64,000 nucleotides of DNA from Planomonospora parontospora (GCA_014647935.1 BMQD01000025.1:1-64000); one strand, 5' to 3'. Shown: positions 31,656 through 40,154, counted from the first letter of the stretch. The notes: generated from the letters alone by a model not told the origin. Numbers and translations: made by a program.

Positions 31656-32592
31656 CGCCGGCTCCCACCACGCGCAGGAAATAGGTCTCCAGGTCTTCTT
31701 CCTCGACCAGGAGCCGGACGGGCGGGCACCCGGCCTCCACGAGCAGGGCGGCGACCTCGTCGGGCCGCTCGATCGCGCGGGTGTCGGTGAGGGTGATCGG
31801 CCCCTCGCGCTGCGGGGTGAACCCTGCCGCGGCCAGCACCGCGCGGGCCGCGGCGTCGTCGCGGGTGGACACGGTCAGCCACCGTCGCAGGTGCGCCTCC
31901 AGCCCCGCGGCGTCGAGCTCCTGCAGCAGCCGGCCCCGGTGGATGATGCCGATGCGGGTGGCCAGGCGGGCGACCTCGGCCAGCAGGTGGCTGGACAGGA
32001 ACACGGTGACGCCGTGCTCACGGGCCAACTCGGCCAGCAGGGTGCGGATCTCCACGACGCCCGCCGGGTCGAGGCCGTTGACCGGCTCGTCCAGGATCAG
32101 CAGGTCAGGGGTGTGGATAAGGGCCTTGGCCAGGGCCAGGCGCTGCAGGTTGCCCATGGACAGGGCTCGGGCGCGGCGGTCGGTGTACGGGCGCAGCGCC
32201 AGGCGGTCGACGACGTCGTCGACCGTGCCGGAGGGCAGGCGGCGCAGCCGGGCGACGATCTTCAGGTTCTCCCGCACGGTCAGCTCCGGGTAGGCGGCCG
32301 GGGCCTCCACCAGGTAGCCGACCCGGGGCCACGCCGAGCGGTCCCCGCCGCTGACGTGCGCGCCCAGCACCGCGGCCGCACCACCCGTGGGTGCGATCAT
32401 GCCCAGCAGCATGCGGATCAGCGTGGTCTTGCCCGCGCCGTTGAGGCCGAGCAGCGCGTAGATCTGCCCGGGCTCGACGCTCAAGGTGACGTCGTCGACC
32501 GCGACGACGTCGCCGTAGCGTTTGGTGAGCGTGGTGGTCCGGACGGCGGACACGGCTCCGCCGCGGTGCGCATCGCGCACATCCGTGCTCAT
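31648..32592 (-). CDS. ABC transporter ATP-binding protein
   Basis: A 314-residue ATPase. Walker A is GLNGAGKTTL, the signature is LSMGNLQRL, Walker B is LLILDEP followed by NGLDP, and the switch His is in SSHLL. The C-terminal 80 residues form an extra regulatory part common in ABC-2 drug and bacitracin exporters. The ATG overlaps the stop of the antiporter gene (ATGA), so translation is coupled. With the permease it makes an exporter. Confidence 0.88.
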   Translation of the reverse strand: MSTDVRDAHRGGAVSAVRTTTLTKRYGDVVAVDDVTLSVEPGQIYALLGLNGAGKTTLIRMLLGMIAPTGGAAAVLGAHVSGGDRSAWPRVGYLVEAPAAYPELTVRENLKIVARLRRLPSGTVDDVVDRLALRPYTDRRARALSMGNLQRLALAKALIHTPDLLILDEPVNGLDPAGVVEIRTLLAELAREHGVTVFLSSHLLAEVARLATRIGIIHRGRLLQELDAAGLEAHLRRWLTVSTRDDAAARAVLAAAGFTPQREGPITLTDTRAIERPDEVAALLVEAGCPPVRLLVEEEDLETYFLRVVGAGDA

Positions 32593-33818
32593 GGGGTGGG
32601 TTCCTGGCGGACCCGGTCGCGCAGGCGGCGGGCGGCGCCGTACCAGGCGGGCACGTCGCGCTCGTCGTCGAACCAGCGGGCCACGACGATGTCGGTGGAC
32701 GAGTGCAGCAGGATCGACAGCACGATGGTGACCGCGATCAGCTGGAACTCCTGGCTGGCCGCGGCGATGCCGGAAGACAGCACGATCAGGCCGTAGACCA
32801 CGGAGGCGAATCCCTTGGGTCCGAACCACGCCACCGCGGCCTGCTCCCGCATCGACAGGCCGGAGCCGAGGAAGGAGATCCAGATGGCGATCGGCCGGGC
32901 CGCCACCAATGCCAGGACGGCGAACAGCCAGCCGGTCCAGCCGACCGAGCCCAGCAGGGCCGGGGTGATGAGCGCGCCGAACACCAGCAGGGCGGCCAGC
33001 TTGAACAACTCGGCGATGAGCTCTCCGAAGTGCTCGAACGCCTCACGTTGGCGCTGTCCGAAGGTGGCGACCGTGATGCCGGCGGCGAAGGCGGCCAGGA
33101 ACAGGTTGCCGTGGGTGGCCTTGCCCAGCGCCAGCACGAGCAGGCCGATCGCCAGCGCGTTCAGCGGCTCGTAGGCGGTGGAGGCGGAGAACCAGCGGGT
33201 CTGCTCCAGCTTGATCGCCAGCCACGGCACGGCCACGCCGATGAGCAGGCCGAGGCCGAGCTCCAGACCCAGTTCACCCAGGTGCAGGTTGCGCGAGCCG
33301 GCGGCCAGGGCCAAAAAGACCATGACGAAGGGCAGCGCCAGGCCGTCGTTGACGCCGGATTCGACGTTGAGCAGCTGGCGCAGCCGGGGCGGCACTTTCT
33401 CGTTGCCGACCAGGGCGGCGGCGAAGACCGGGTCGGTCGGGGCCAGGACCGCGCCGATGAGCAGGGACTCGATCCATCCCAGGCCGATCAGGTAGTGCGC
33501 GAGCAGCGCGGTGATCACCAGGGTGAGCGGCAACCCCCAGCCGAGCGCCCGGCCGGGCAGCCGCCAGGCGCCGCGCAGGTCGGCCCAGCCGACCCGCATG
33601 CCGTCGGTGAACAGCACCGCGAACAGCGCCAGCTCGGCCAGCGTGCCGACGACCTCGTCCTCGGCGGTGATCGATACCACGCCCAGGACGCCGTCGCCGA
33701 GCACGAACCCGGCGAGCAGGAACAGCGCCGCCGTGGACAGGATCGTGCGGTGGGCCAGGCTGGACAGCAGGACCGCCAGCAGCAGCAGGCCGGCGAAGGC
33801 CAGAAGCAGCGTGCCCAT
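32589..33818 (-). CDS. CPA1 family cation:proton antiporter
   Basis: A 409-residue antiporter with about twelve membrane segments. ESLLIGAVLAPTDPVFAAAL, LLNVESGVNDGLALPF and WFGPKGFASVVYGLIVL are CPA1 signatures; the ND pair and APTDP would bind the ion. It most likely exchanges sodium or potassium for protons. A leader of 100 bases upstream carries the third copy of the 19-mer element. The gene is translationally coupled to the ABC exporter genes downstream. Confidence 0.87.
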   Translation of the reverse strand: MGTLLLAFAGLLLLAVLLSSLAHRTILSTAALFLLAGFVLGDGVLGVVSITAEDEVVGTLAELALFAVLFTDGMRVGWADLRGAWRLPGRALGWGLPLTLVITALLAHYLIGLGWIESLLIGAVLAPTDPVFAAALVGNEKVPPRLRQLLNVESGVNDGLALPFVMVFLALAAGSRNLHLGELGLELGLGLLIGVAVPWLAIKLEQTRWFSASTAYEPLNALAIGLLVLALGKATHGNLFLAAFAAGITVATFGQRQREAFEHFGELIAELFKLAALLVFGALITPALLGSVGWTGWLFAVLALVAARPIAIWISFLGSGLSMREQAAVAWFGPKGFASVVYGLIVLSSGIAAASQEFQLIAVTIVLSILLHSSTDIVVARWFDDERDVPAWYGAARRLRDRVRQEPTP

Positions 33819-34196
33819 CAGCGGTCCGCTCCGTGCGAGCAGAATCCGTCAGCCGGGCGATCCGTCGCGTGCCGCATCATCGGCGCCTCCGTCACAGTCG
33901 ACATGAAAACCGTCGTTGCCGACCAGACTTCCCGGCGCACCGTGGTCCACGGTAACAGCAGGCGCCCAGGGGCGAGCAGACGGGGGTGGCCGGCCAGAAA
34001 GCTTCCAGGAACGGAGCACCGCGGTACACGGCACCGGACCGCGTACGGACGGGTCCCCCGAACACCACGCCGACAAGTCGCCACCGGCGAGGTCAGGGCC
34101 GACCACGCCTCTGCCTCACCCGGGCGACGACGACCGCGGTCTCCTCTCGCTTGCGGATCCCCGGGACCATGGGGCGATGCACCTCCTGCTCCCCGC
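33819..34196. other. Antiporter leader and upstream region
   Basis: No gene is supported. The left 130 bases hold the leader element described separately. The remainder, up to the STAS gene, is GC-rich with no terminator I can make out. Confidence 0.45.
33918..33953 (-). promoter_or_regulatory. Repeated leader element, copy 3 (antiporter leader)
   Basis: Read on the minus strand, a perfect hairpin ACCGTGG-A-CCACGGT (33953-33939) is followed two bases later by the 19-mer GCCGGGAAGTCTGGTCGGC (33936-33918). It lies 100 bases upstream of the antiporter ATG and points the same way. The hairpin arm differs between copies while pairing is kept, as expected of an RNA structure. Confidence 0.6.
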
Positions 34197-34577
34197 TCAT
34201 TCGAATGCGGCGAGATGGGAGACGGCGTCCTCGGTGGTGGCATAGGGCTGCAATCTCCCGTCCATGCCGGTGGTCTTCAGTATGCGCAGCAACCGGTCGT
34301 TGCGACCGCTCAGCACGAGCCGCCCTCCTCCGCGTTCGATCTCGTGCAGTACGGCCGTCAGGACGTCGAGGCCGGCCGAGTCGCAGAAGGTGATCTCTTC
34401 GGTGTCCACCACGACGCGGGGTGGGGTGTTGAACACCGCGGCCTGTTCGAGCCGGGTGCGGAAGTACGGAGCGGTGGACATGGTGAGCTCACCGGTAGGC
34501 CGCACGATGACGACGGCGCCGCGCAGGCCGGTGAGCACGGAGAGGGTTCCGGATCCAGGGGGATTGGCCCATGCCAC
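34197..34577 (-). CDS. STAS domain protein, anti-sigma factor antagonist
   Basis: About 126 residues. GAVVIVRPTGELTMSTAPYF, RVVVDTEEITFCDSAGLDVL and GRLVLSGRNDRLLRILKTTG form a complete STAS domain, with Ser in the FCDSAG phosphorylation site. It would act in a partner-switching module. The start is uncertain: I use the GTG at 34577 (preceded by GAAAGG at long spacing) because the longer frame to 34715 has an arginine-rich, non-conserved front. It lies downstream of a PP2C phosphatase gene on the same strand, 157 bases away. Confidence 0.75.
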   Translation of the reverse strand: MAWANPPGSGTLSVLTGLRGAVVIVRPTGELTMSTAPYFRTRLEQAAVFNTPPRVVVDTEEITFCDSAGLDVLTAVLHEIERGGGRLVLSGRNDRLLRILKTTGMDGRLQPYATTEDAVSHLAAFE

Positions 34578-34734
34578 TCGTGTAATCGCCTTTCGTTGCC
34601 GGATTCCCGGGCCCTGCGGCAGCAGCGGCGCGCTTGACGGACCCGGACGGACACACCGCCGGGACCGCTCCGGCCCCGATCGGGATACACGACGATCCAT
34701 CATTGCATAGGGCAAACGAGGGCGATCCGGAGGG

Positions 34735-35787
34735 TCAGATGGACTGCCTGCGCACCAGCAGCATCGCGGCGTCGTCGAGCAGCGGCCCTCCGATGTGCTC
34801 CAGCAGATCCGAGCGCAACTCGTCCAGCGCGTTCTGCGGATCGTCCACCGCCAGCAGGTGGGCGCGTTCCGTCAGCGGATAAAAGGTCCGGGCCTCGTCG
34901 CGGGCTTCGATGACGCCGTCGGTGTAGAAGAGGATCTGGTCTCCCTCGCCGAACGGCAACCGCTGCGGTTTGGGCAGGGGCGGGCCCAGCGACGCCAGGC
35001 CGAGCGGCAGCCCTTCCTCCTGGGGTTCTACCAGGCGGGTCCGGCCGCCGGAGTCGATCAGCAGGGGCGGCGGATGCCCGCAGTTGAGCAGCGAGATCTC
35101 ACCGTCGACGACCTCGGCGATGATCGCGGTGACGAACCTCTCCCCGCCCAGGTGCCGATCCAGGCTGGTCTCCAGCCGCTCGGCCACCCCGGGCAGATCG
35201 ACCTCGTCGTAGGCGGCCTCGCGGAAGGCACCCAGCACCCAGGCCGCGGTCTCCACCGCCTCCAGCCCTTTGCCCTGCACGTCGCCGATGAGCAGGCGCA
35301 CGCCGTACGGCGTCGTGACGACTTCGTACAGGTCGCCACCGATCCGCGCCTCGGCCGCGGCCGAGGTGTAGGACAACGCTACTCGCAGGTCGCCCGCCTT
35401 GCGCGGGACGGGACGCAGCAGCACCCGCTGGGCGGCCTCGGCGACCATCCGGACGTTGGCAAGTTCGCGCTCGCGCCGGATGCGCAGGTGGCCGGCCAGC
35501 ATGCTGGCCGCGGTGATGGCGACGATGGTCGCGATGGTGAGGTTGTTCTGCGTGGTGAGCAGCAGCCGGTTGTAGTAGGCCAGCGGAATGCACAGCGCCA
35601 GCGCGATCACGCCCACCAGCGCGGTACGGCGGATGCTGCCGGAGACCGAGGCGAAGGTCGGCCCCAGGGTCAGCAGCGGCAGGAAACCCAGGCGCGGGCC
35701 GGCCAGCACGTCGATCAGGGTCACCGCCGCCATGACGACGAACGGCAGCGACCGAAGGACCTGATCAGACTTCACACGTGACTCCAT
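34735..35787 (-). CDS. SpoIIE/PP2C-type serine phosphatase with membrane domain
   Basis: A 350-residue protein. Four to five hydrophobic segments occupy the first 110 residues, followed by a linker helix and a PPM/SpoIIE domain: VAEAAQRVLLRPVPRKAGDL, EARIGGDLYEVV, LIGDVQGKGLEAVETA, LLNCGHPPPLLI and LFYTDGVIEARDE. GGDLYE, GDVQGKG and YTDG carry the metal-binding Asp residues. It probably dephosphorylates a STAS protein such as the one next door. An ATG at 35850 would add 21 residues. A decayed relative of its C-terminal domain lies at 16.4-16.7 kb. Confidence 0.85.
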   Translation of the reverse strand: MESRVKSDQVLRSLPFVVMAAVTLIDVLAGPRLGFLPLLTLGPTFASVSGSIRRTALVGVIALALCIPLAYYNRLLLTTQNNLTIATIVAITAASMLAGHLRIRRERELANVRMVAEAAQRVLLRPVPRKAGDLRVALSYTSAAAEARIGGDLYEVVTTPYGVRLLIGDVQGKGLEAVETAAWVLGAFREAAYDEVDLPGVAERLETSLDRHLGGERFVTAIIAEVVDGEISLLNCGHPPPLLIDSGGRTRLVEPQEEGLPLGLASLGPPLPKPQRLPFGEGDQILFYTDGVIEARDEARTFYPLTERAHLLAVDDPQNALDELRSDLLEHIGGPLLDDAAMLLVRRQSI

Positions 35788-35993
35788 CCGCCGGTTGCAT
35801 GCCGGTTGCCCGTTTCTGCCTGCCGGTAACCGTAGAGCAAATCCTTTCAAAGGTCAGGTGACGAGTTCAGCGACAGCCGGACATCACCCACCGGCCTCCC
35901 GTCGACGGCGGCCGTCCCTGGTGAGACACTCGACGCTTCTCACCGGTGGTTCAGGGACACCTGACGCGCCGGCTTCTTCCTCGGAGACACCGG

Positions 35994-36536
35994 TCAACGC
36001 CGGATGTGCTCAGGGGCGAGGAGTTCCCACCCCCGTACGTCGGAGATGAGGTCGGAGTCGATGCTCTCACCCCGGCGCAGTACGCTGATGGCGCCGGTCC
36101 GCTCGAAAATCACTGCCGCGACGTCCTCGTACCGGTGAACCGCCGAAAGCCGTAACTTCTGGCGCAGTTCGTCTTCGACGATCTGCGCCTTGCGCAGGTT
36201 GTCGTGAAGGATTTCTCCATTGGCCATGAGCAGCAGCGGAAGGTTGCTCATGGTGCGGTCGAGGCGTCTGTTGCGGCGCAGGCGGCCGAACACCGCCTGC
36301 AGCACGAAGAGCGTGCCCATGCCGAGCAGCCCGGCCGTCAAAGTCGGGGTATAGCCCAGCACGGCACGGCCCATGACCGCCCCGAGCGCGATCACCGCGG
36401 CGAAGTCGAAACTCGACATGGCCGCCAGCGCCCGCTGCCCGACAAGCCGGACAAGGATCAGGAAGGCGACGTAGACGCCGACGGCGGACACGATGACCGC
36501 GCAAGCATCCGCCCATGTCAGTCTCACCAGGTGCAC
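35994..36536 (-). CDS. DUF421 (YetF-like) membrane protein
   Basis: A 180-residue protein. Three membrane segments carry ILVRLVGQRALAAMSSFDFA and VIALGAVMGRAVLG, the DUF421 signature. The cytoplasmic C-terminal domain has LLLMANGEILHDNLRKAQIV and VIFERTGAISVLRRGE. In Bacillus, related proteins are spore-envelope or stress proteins; the biochemical role is unknown. GTG is the likely start. Confidence 0.85.
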   Translation of the reverse strand: MHLVRLTWADACAVIVSAVGVYVAFLILVRLVGQRALAAMSSFDFAAVIALGAVMGRAVLGYTPTLTAGLLGMGTLFVLQAVFGRLRRNRRLDRTMSNLPLLLMANGEILHDNLRKAQIVEDELRQKLRLSAVHRYEDVAAVIFERTGAISVLRRGESIDSDLISDVRGWELLAPEHIRR

Positions 36537-36969
36537 TGATCAGCCCTCCTGTTTCCATGTTCCGTCACCGCCTTCCGGAACTCGGGCCGGGCTTCGAGGC
36601 ATACGGTCTGTGGTGACTCGCGAAGACCTCTGCGTCCCGCATTCGAAAAGCGCTCGGGCCAGGTGCGTCATGACATGGCGCCACCTGGTTCGGCGGCACC
36701 GGCGCCGTCCAGCGACCGGACCAGGTTCATGAACCGTCTTGGAGCAGGGACGTGTTCCGTCGACGTTGTTCTGCTTTCTTCCCGCTCCGGGAGCTTGCTT
36801 CATCGGGACGCTGTCTGAGACTGAAACGTCATCGCGGGACTGAGCCACGCCTCCCGCCGACCGAGGCCTGTCCTCCGCCACGCCTGCGAAGATCCTCTCC
36901 CCGACTTTGGGAACGGGAGCGCGATCGTCAGGCCGCGGGATACGGCAGCGGACAGCGGAGCCAGGGCCG
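36537..36969. other. Gene-free stretch
   Basis: No credible gene. An 11-bp inverted repeat with one mismatch (ACCTGGTTCGG at 36683 and CCGGACCAGGT ending 36726, 22-base loop) is the only structure I see. It lies upstream of the DUF421 gene. Confidence 0.35.
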
Positions 36970-37236
36970 TCAGTGGACCGGGTGATGCTCCCGCCGCCCG
37001 GCGATGGCCTCGGCGACACCGATCAGCGCCACTGCGGCGACGACGGCGACGACAAAACCCAGGACGTTCAACTCGAAGATGTCTCCCGTGCCCAGCAGGC
37101 TGGCGACGGTGCCGCCGATCACCGAACCGACCAACCCGAGCAGCAGGGTGGCCAGCAGGCCGAGATGCTGTTTGCCCGGCTTAAGCAGGCGGGCAAGCGC
37201 GCCGATGATGAGCCCTGCGACGATGAATCCGATCAT
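36970..37236 (-). CDS. GlsB/YeaQ/YmgE family small membrane protein
   Basis: An 88-residue protein with three hydrophobic segments: MIGFIVAGLIIGALARLLKPGKQ, GLLATLLLGLVGSVIGGTVA and a longer C-terminal segment. The LKPGKQ turn and GLVGSxxGG are family marks. These transglycosylase-associated or stress membrane proteins are of unknown mechanism. The ATG at 37236 is behind GGGAGAGATGCC. A second family member is at 40.8 kb. Confidence 0.82.
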   Translation of the reverse strand: MIGFIVAGLIIGALARLLKPGKQHLGLLATLLLGLVGSVIGGTVASLLGTGDIFELNVLGFVVAVVAAVALIGVAEAIAGRREHHPVH

Positions 37237-37520
37237 GGCATCTCTCCCGTTTCCGTGTGCGTCTGCCCCGAGGGCGGAATCCTGGCAGGTACGGCTACCA
37301 GTGTGCCCGGGTGCCCTCAGGTAAACCCCGGTACCGGTCAAACCGATGACCGGAAAAGAGGGCGGCACCGCCGTGGCGCGGCGGACCGGTCGCGCAAGGA
37401 GACGAGCACGTTGGCGGACCTGGCCGTCATGGCGGAGGCGCAGATCGCGCTACGGCTGGCCCAGGCCTCGTCAGAGCGCCTGCCGCAGACGCTGGGCGGC
37501 ATCCCCGAGCCAGCCTGTGC

Positions 37521-38012
37521 CTGGGCGATGACGTGGAACAGCTCGGCGCTCATGGGGATCACGCGTTCGCGGTCGGTCTTGGAAGGGGCGATGACCAGCA
37601 GTGCGATGACCTCGCCGCTGGCGCGCTGGTACCGGCGAATGCTCAGGTGGGTGAGTTCGCACATCTCCTCGATGCGGACTCCGGAGTGGCGCGGGGTTTC
37701 GATGCACACCCATTCCCGGAACGCCTGTTCTTCGTCGGTCTCGATGTGGATGATCTGGCCGGTTGCGTCGTCGATGACGCGGACAGGTAGGTAACCGCGA
37801 CTTCGTTCGCGGTGCCGGTCGCTGTCGGTGATAACGCGCCGGTAGGCGCGCCCGTTCAGGACGAAGCTGTCGCCTTCGGCGGTGGAGGCGGCCTGTTCAA
37901 GGAGTTCGCGGACTAGCTCGTAGGGGTCCTCGATGTGCTGGACGAGTAGGGGCAGCAGGGCGGCAGGAGTCAGATCGGCCAAGGCGATGCCGCGGACGGT
38001 GAGCAGGTCGGC
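37521..38012 (-). pseudogene. Tyrosine recombinase/integrase remnant
   Basis: About 160 codons read DLLTVRGIALADLTPAALLP, ETPRHSGVRIEEMCELTHLS and LVIAPSKTDRERVIPMSAEL. The Arg of the first catalytic motif (SGVRIEE) and the Lys of the beta-hairpin (PSKTDR) are present. The sequence stops after FHVIAQ, so the HxxR motif and the Tyr nucleophile are missing, and there is no start. It is a broken mobile-element integrase of the long type. Confidence 0.72.
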
Positions 38013-38039
38013 CGCTGCCCGGTCTGCTGTCCGGCCCGG

Positions 38040-38240
38040 GCCCTGGTCTGGATCTCTTGTTGGGGCCGGGGCGACAGCGTGACGTGGCGGCCTTTGTCGT
38101 CGATGTTGCCGGTGCACTCCAGGCGGTCGGCAGGCCCGGTACGCCTGGCGGGGAACCAGCACCGAGAAACGCGGGCGATCATCATCGAACGTCGGCTTCC
38201 AGGGCGGCCTGGCCACGCCGCGCGGGCAGGTGAGGGTGTG
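38040..38240 (-). pseudogene. IS1182-type transposase remnant
   Basis: Two frames joined by a one-base shift read LTCPRGVARPPWKPTFDDDR, FSVLVPRQAYRAC and then DRLECTGNIDDKGRHVTLSP, RPQQEIQTRARAGQQ. The CPxG...CxxC...CT...R-x-x-x-L-x-PR pattern is the zinc-finger-like and following part of IS1182/IS1380-type DDE transposases. No flanking inverted repeats are recognised. It abuts the integrase remnant on the same strand. Confidence 0.6.
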
Positions 38241-38267
38241 AGCGTGCCGGTCAACGTGGAAGTCCTC

Positions 38268-38355
38268 ACCGCGACCGGGCCCGTACCGCTGTGCCGGCGA
38301 GCTCCGTACCGCGGTCCCAGGTCAGAGTGCTGGGCAGAGGAGCGCCCATCAGCGA
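38268..38355 (-). pseudogene. IS30-type transposase scrap
   Basis: About 28 codons read SLMGAPLPSTLTWDRGTELA then GTAVR. The LPxxLTWDRGxEL motif is the second catalytic Asp region of IS30-family transposases. Nothing else of the gene is left. Confidence 0.55.
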
Positions 38356-38497
38356 GAACGCCCGGCGTTCTTGCTCGTCGGTCATCGTTGAGCGTCGCCC
38401 ATGGCGTAATCGGTCCCCGCAGGCGGCGCCGCCGTCCCCGCAGAACTGGTAGGACGGAGACAGCCCGCCCTGCCCCCTGCGGGCCGAGGAGTGAGAG

Positions 38498-38842
38498 ATG
38501 ACCGTCTTCACCGTCTCGTCGCACCGGCTGGACACGGCGTTCGTCGTCCAGGCGGGCGGCGAACTCGACTACGCCCACGCCCCCGTCTTCCGGGCCGAGC
38601 TGACCAGGGTCTGGGAGTCCGGCACCCCCGCCACGGTGGTCGTCGACGTCGCCGGGCTGACCTTCTGTGACTCGGCGGGGATCGCCGAGCTGATCTGGGC
38701 CCTGAACCGCAGTCGCGATCTGGGCACGCGCCTGGTGCTGGCCGGTGTGCACGGCATCCTGGAGCGGATCCTGGCCATCACCGGGCTACGCCCCGCCTTC
38801 GAGCTCTCCCCCACCGTCGGGGAGGCCCTCAACGGGGCGTAG
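38498..38842 (+). CDS. STAS domain protein, anti-sigma factor antagonist
   Basis: A compact 114-residue STAS protein: FVVQAGGELDYAHAPVFRAE, VVVDVAGLTFCDSAGIAELI and TRLVLAGVHGILERILAITG. Ser in FCDSAG is the expected phosphorylation site. The ATG follows AGGAGTGAGAG. No kinase or phosphatase gene is beside it; it is the third STAS gene in the window. Confidence 0.87.
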   Translation: MTVFTVSSHRLDTAFVVQAGGELDYAHAPVFRAELTRVWESGTPATVVVDVAGLTFCDSAGIAELIWALNRSRDLGTRLVLAGVHGILERILAITGLRPAFELSPTVGEALNGA

Positions 38843-38864
38843 CTACGCTCGCGGTCATGCGGTT

Positions 38865-39101
38865 TCAGCCCTTGCGGTCGACCTTCTCCGACGCGAGCAC
38901 GCGCGGCGCGTCCACGATCACGTCGGAGAAGATGTCCACGAGCAGGGCGATCACACCGCCGACCGCGATGATGCCCGCCCCCGCCCAGACCAGCGGCCAG
39001 TTGGGACCGAAGCACAGGGCGACGCCGCCGACCGTGAATCCCGCCAGGATGACGATCACCGCGAGCCAAGACTTGAGGCTTCCTCCGTGACTTCCAGCCA
39101 T
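38865..39101 (-). CDS. Small two-segment membrane protein (HGxxPAAW-like)
   Basis: A 78-residue protein beginning MAGSHGGSLKSWLAVIVILA, with two hydrophobic segments (about 12-31 and 36-58) and a charged tail. The HGG-x-x-x-x-W start and spacing resemble the small actinobacterial HGxxPAAW membrane proteins, often found near cytochrome genes, although PAAW itself is not conserved here. The ATG has GGGAAGACGTC before it. The function is unknown. Confidence 0.6.
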   Translation of the reverse strand: MAGSHGGSLKSWLAVIVILAGFTVGGVALCFGPNWPLVWAGAGIIAVGGVIALLVDIFSDVIVDAPRVLASEKVDRKG

Positions 39102-39607
39102 GACGTCTTCCCGTTCCTCTCGATATGGGGCACCGTCGCGCGTCGTTCGCTGCGGCGACCACGCGCTCCGGCGTCTGTTGAAGGTCCTGCGGTTCGGCAG
39201 GTTCCTGCCCGGACGCCTCACGATCGTAGGCGGTATCCCCCCCGCCCCGCGCCGCAGGTCCCGTCCTCGCGGGTCGGGCCGCGCGGCCGGGACGTCCCGG
39301 CCCCGGCCGTCGCACCGTCCCCCGCTCCGGCCGGGCGCGTGAACAGCGGAAAGAACATACCCGGATGAAGCTGGAGCAATCCCATGATCTCCGGCTTCAC
39401 GCAGGGGAGGCGGCATCCGATGGCGGTTTCGCTTCCTGCCCGCGCCCGCCGCCCCCGGCGTCTTCCGGTGGCGCCGAGGAGCCCTTCCGGCGGCACGGCC
39501 GGACGGGATCGGCCGGCAGGTCGTCCGCACCGTCCACCCGGCGACATAAATTAACATTAATGATACAAACCGCCACCTTCCCGGCATCCGTCCGCCAGAG
39601 GAGCCCC

Positions 39608-39790
39608 ATGTTCCACAGCAAGCCCATCGAGGAGCGGATCGCCGAGCGGGAGGCCAAGCGCAAGCCGCTCGAGGAGGGCCGGCACTTCGAGCACGGGCCG
39701 GCGAAGTTCCTGTTCATCTTCATCATCGTGTTCGTCGTCATCGGCCACATAGCGGGACTGCTCTTCCTGATGGCCATCGGCCTGCACTGA
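39608..39790 (+). CDS. Small single-segment membrane protein
   Basis: Sixty residues: a charged N-terminal helix (KPIEERIAEREAKRKPLEEG) and one C-terminal membrane segment (FLFIFIIVFVVIGHIAGLLF). It resembles DUF6126-type small proteins in layout; I am not certain of the family. The ATG at 39608 follows GAGGAGCCCC. A hairpin terminator follows. Confidence 0.65.
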   Translation: MFHSKPIEERIAEREAKRKPLEEGRHFEHGPAKFLFIFIIVFVVIGHIAGLLFLMAIGLH

Positions 39791-39837
39791 GCCGCCCGGC
39801 CGCCGGTCCGGCCGCCGGATGGCCTCCGACACGCGGG

Positions 39838-39866
39838 CGGCCCCCGCCGGCACGCGTCGGGGGCCG
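39838..39866 (+). terminator. Terminator of the small membrane protein gene
   Basis: CGGCCCCCG / CGGGGGCCG, a perfect 9-bp stem with an 11-base loop, followed by GTTTC. Confidence 0.65.
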
Positions 39867-39938
39867 GTTTCGGACATGAGAGGATGACGATCAGGCCGGG
39901 CCGGAGTTGGACTGCCCGCCGGTGACCAGGAGGTCCGC

Positions 39939-40154
39939 ATGCCCGACATCACCCCAGAACCCGAGAACACCGACTCGCAGCAGCCCGAGAGCTCCGAGGA
40001 CGAGATGAAGCGCAGGTTCCGCGAGGCCCTCGAACGCAAGAAGCTCTCCCAGCCGGGAGCCGGCGAAGGCGGCCGGGGCAGGAGCGGTTCGAAGATCCAC
40101 GGCGCCCACGGTCCGGCCTCCGGCAGGCGTTCCTTCCGGCGCAAGAGCGGCTGA
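39939..40154 (+). CDS. DUF5302 domain protein
   Basis: A 71-residue, highly charged protein: EDEMKRRFREALERKK, then SGSKIHGAHGPASGRRSFRR and KSG at the end. This is the DUF5302 pattern, a small conserved actinobacterial protein of unknown function. The basic, glycine-rich tail suggests binding to nucleic acid or ribosome, which is inference. The last eight codons with the stop are duplicated directly downstream. Confidence 0.82.
   Translation: MPDITPEPENTDSQQPESSEDEMKRRFREALERKKLSQPGAGEGGRGRSGSKIHGAHGPASGRRSFRRKSG

Noticed and set aside
13354-33936. The 19-mer as an insertion-sequence end or attachment site.
   Set aside because: There is no transposase beside any copy and no target duplication. 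Two copies lie just upstream of genes in the same sense, and each has a compensating hairpin, which fits a leader RNA better.
34703-34715. TTGCATAGGGCAA upstream of the STAS/phosphatase region, resembling the MarR palindrome.
   Set aside because: The second arm matches poorly and the spacing is unlike the other two sites, so chance is likelier.
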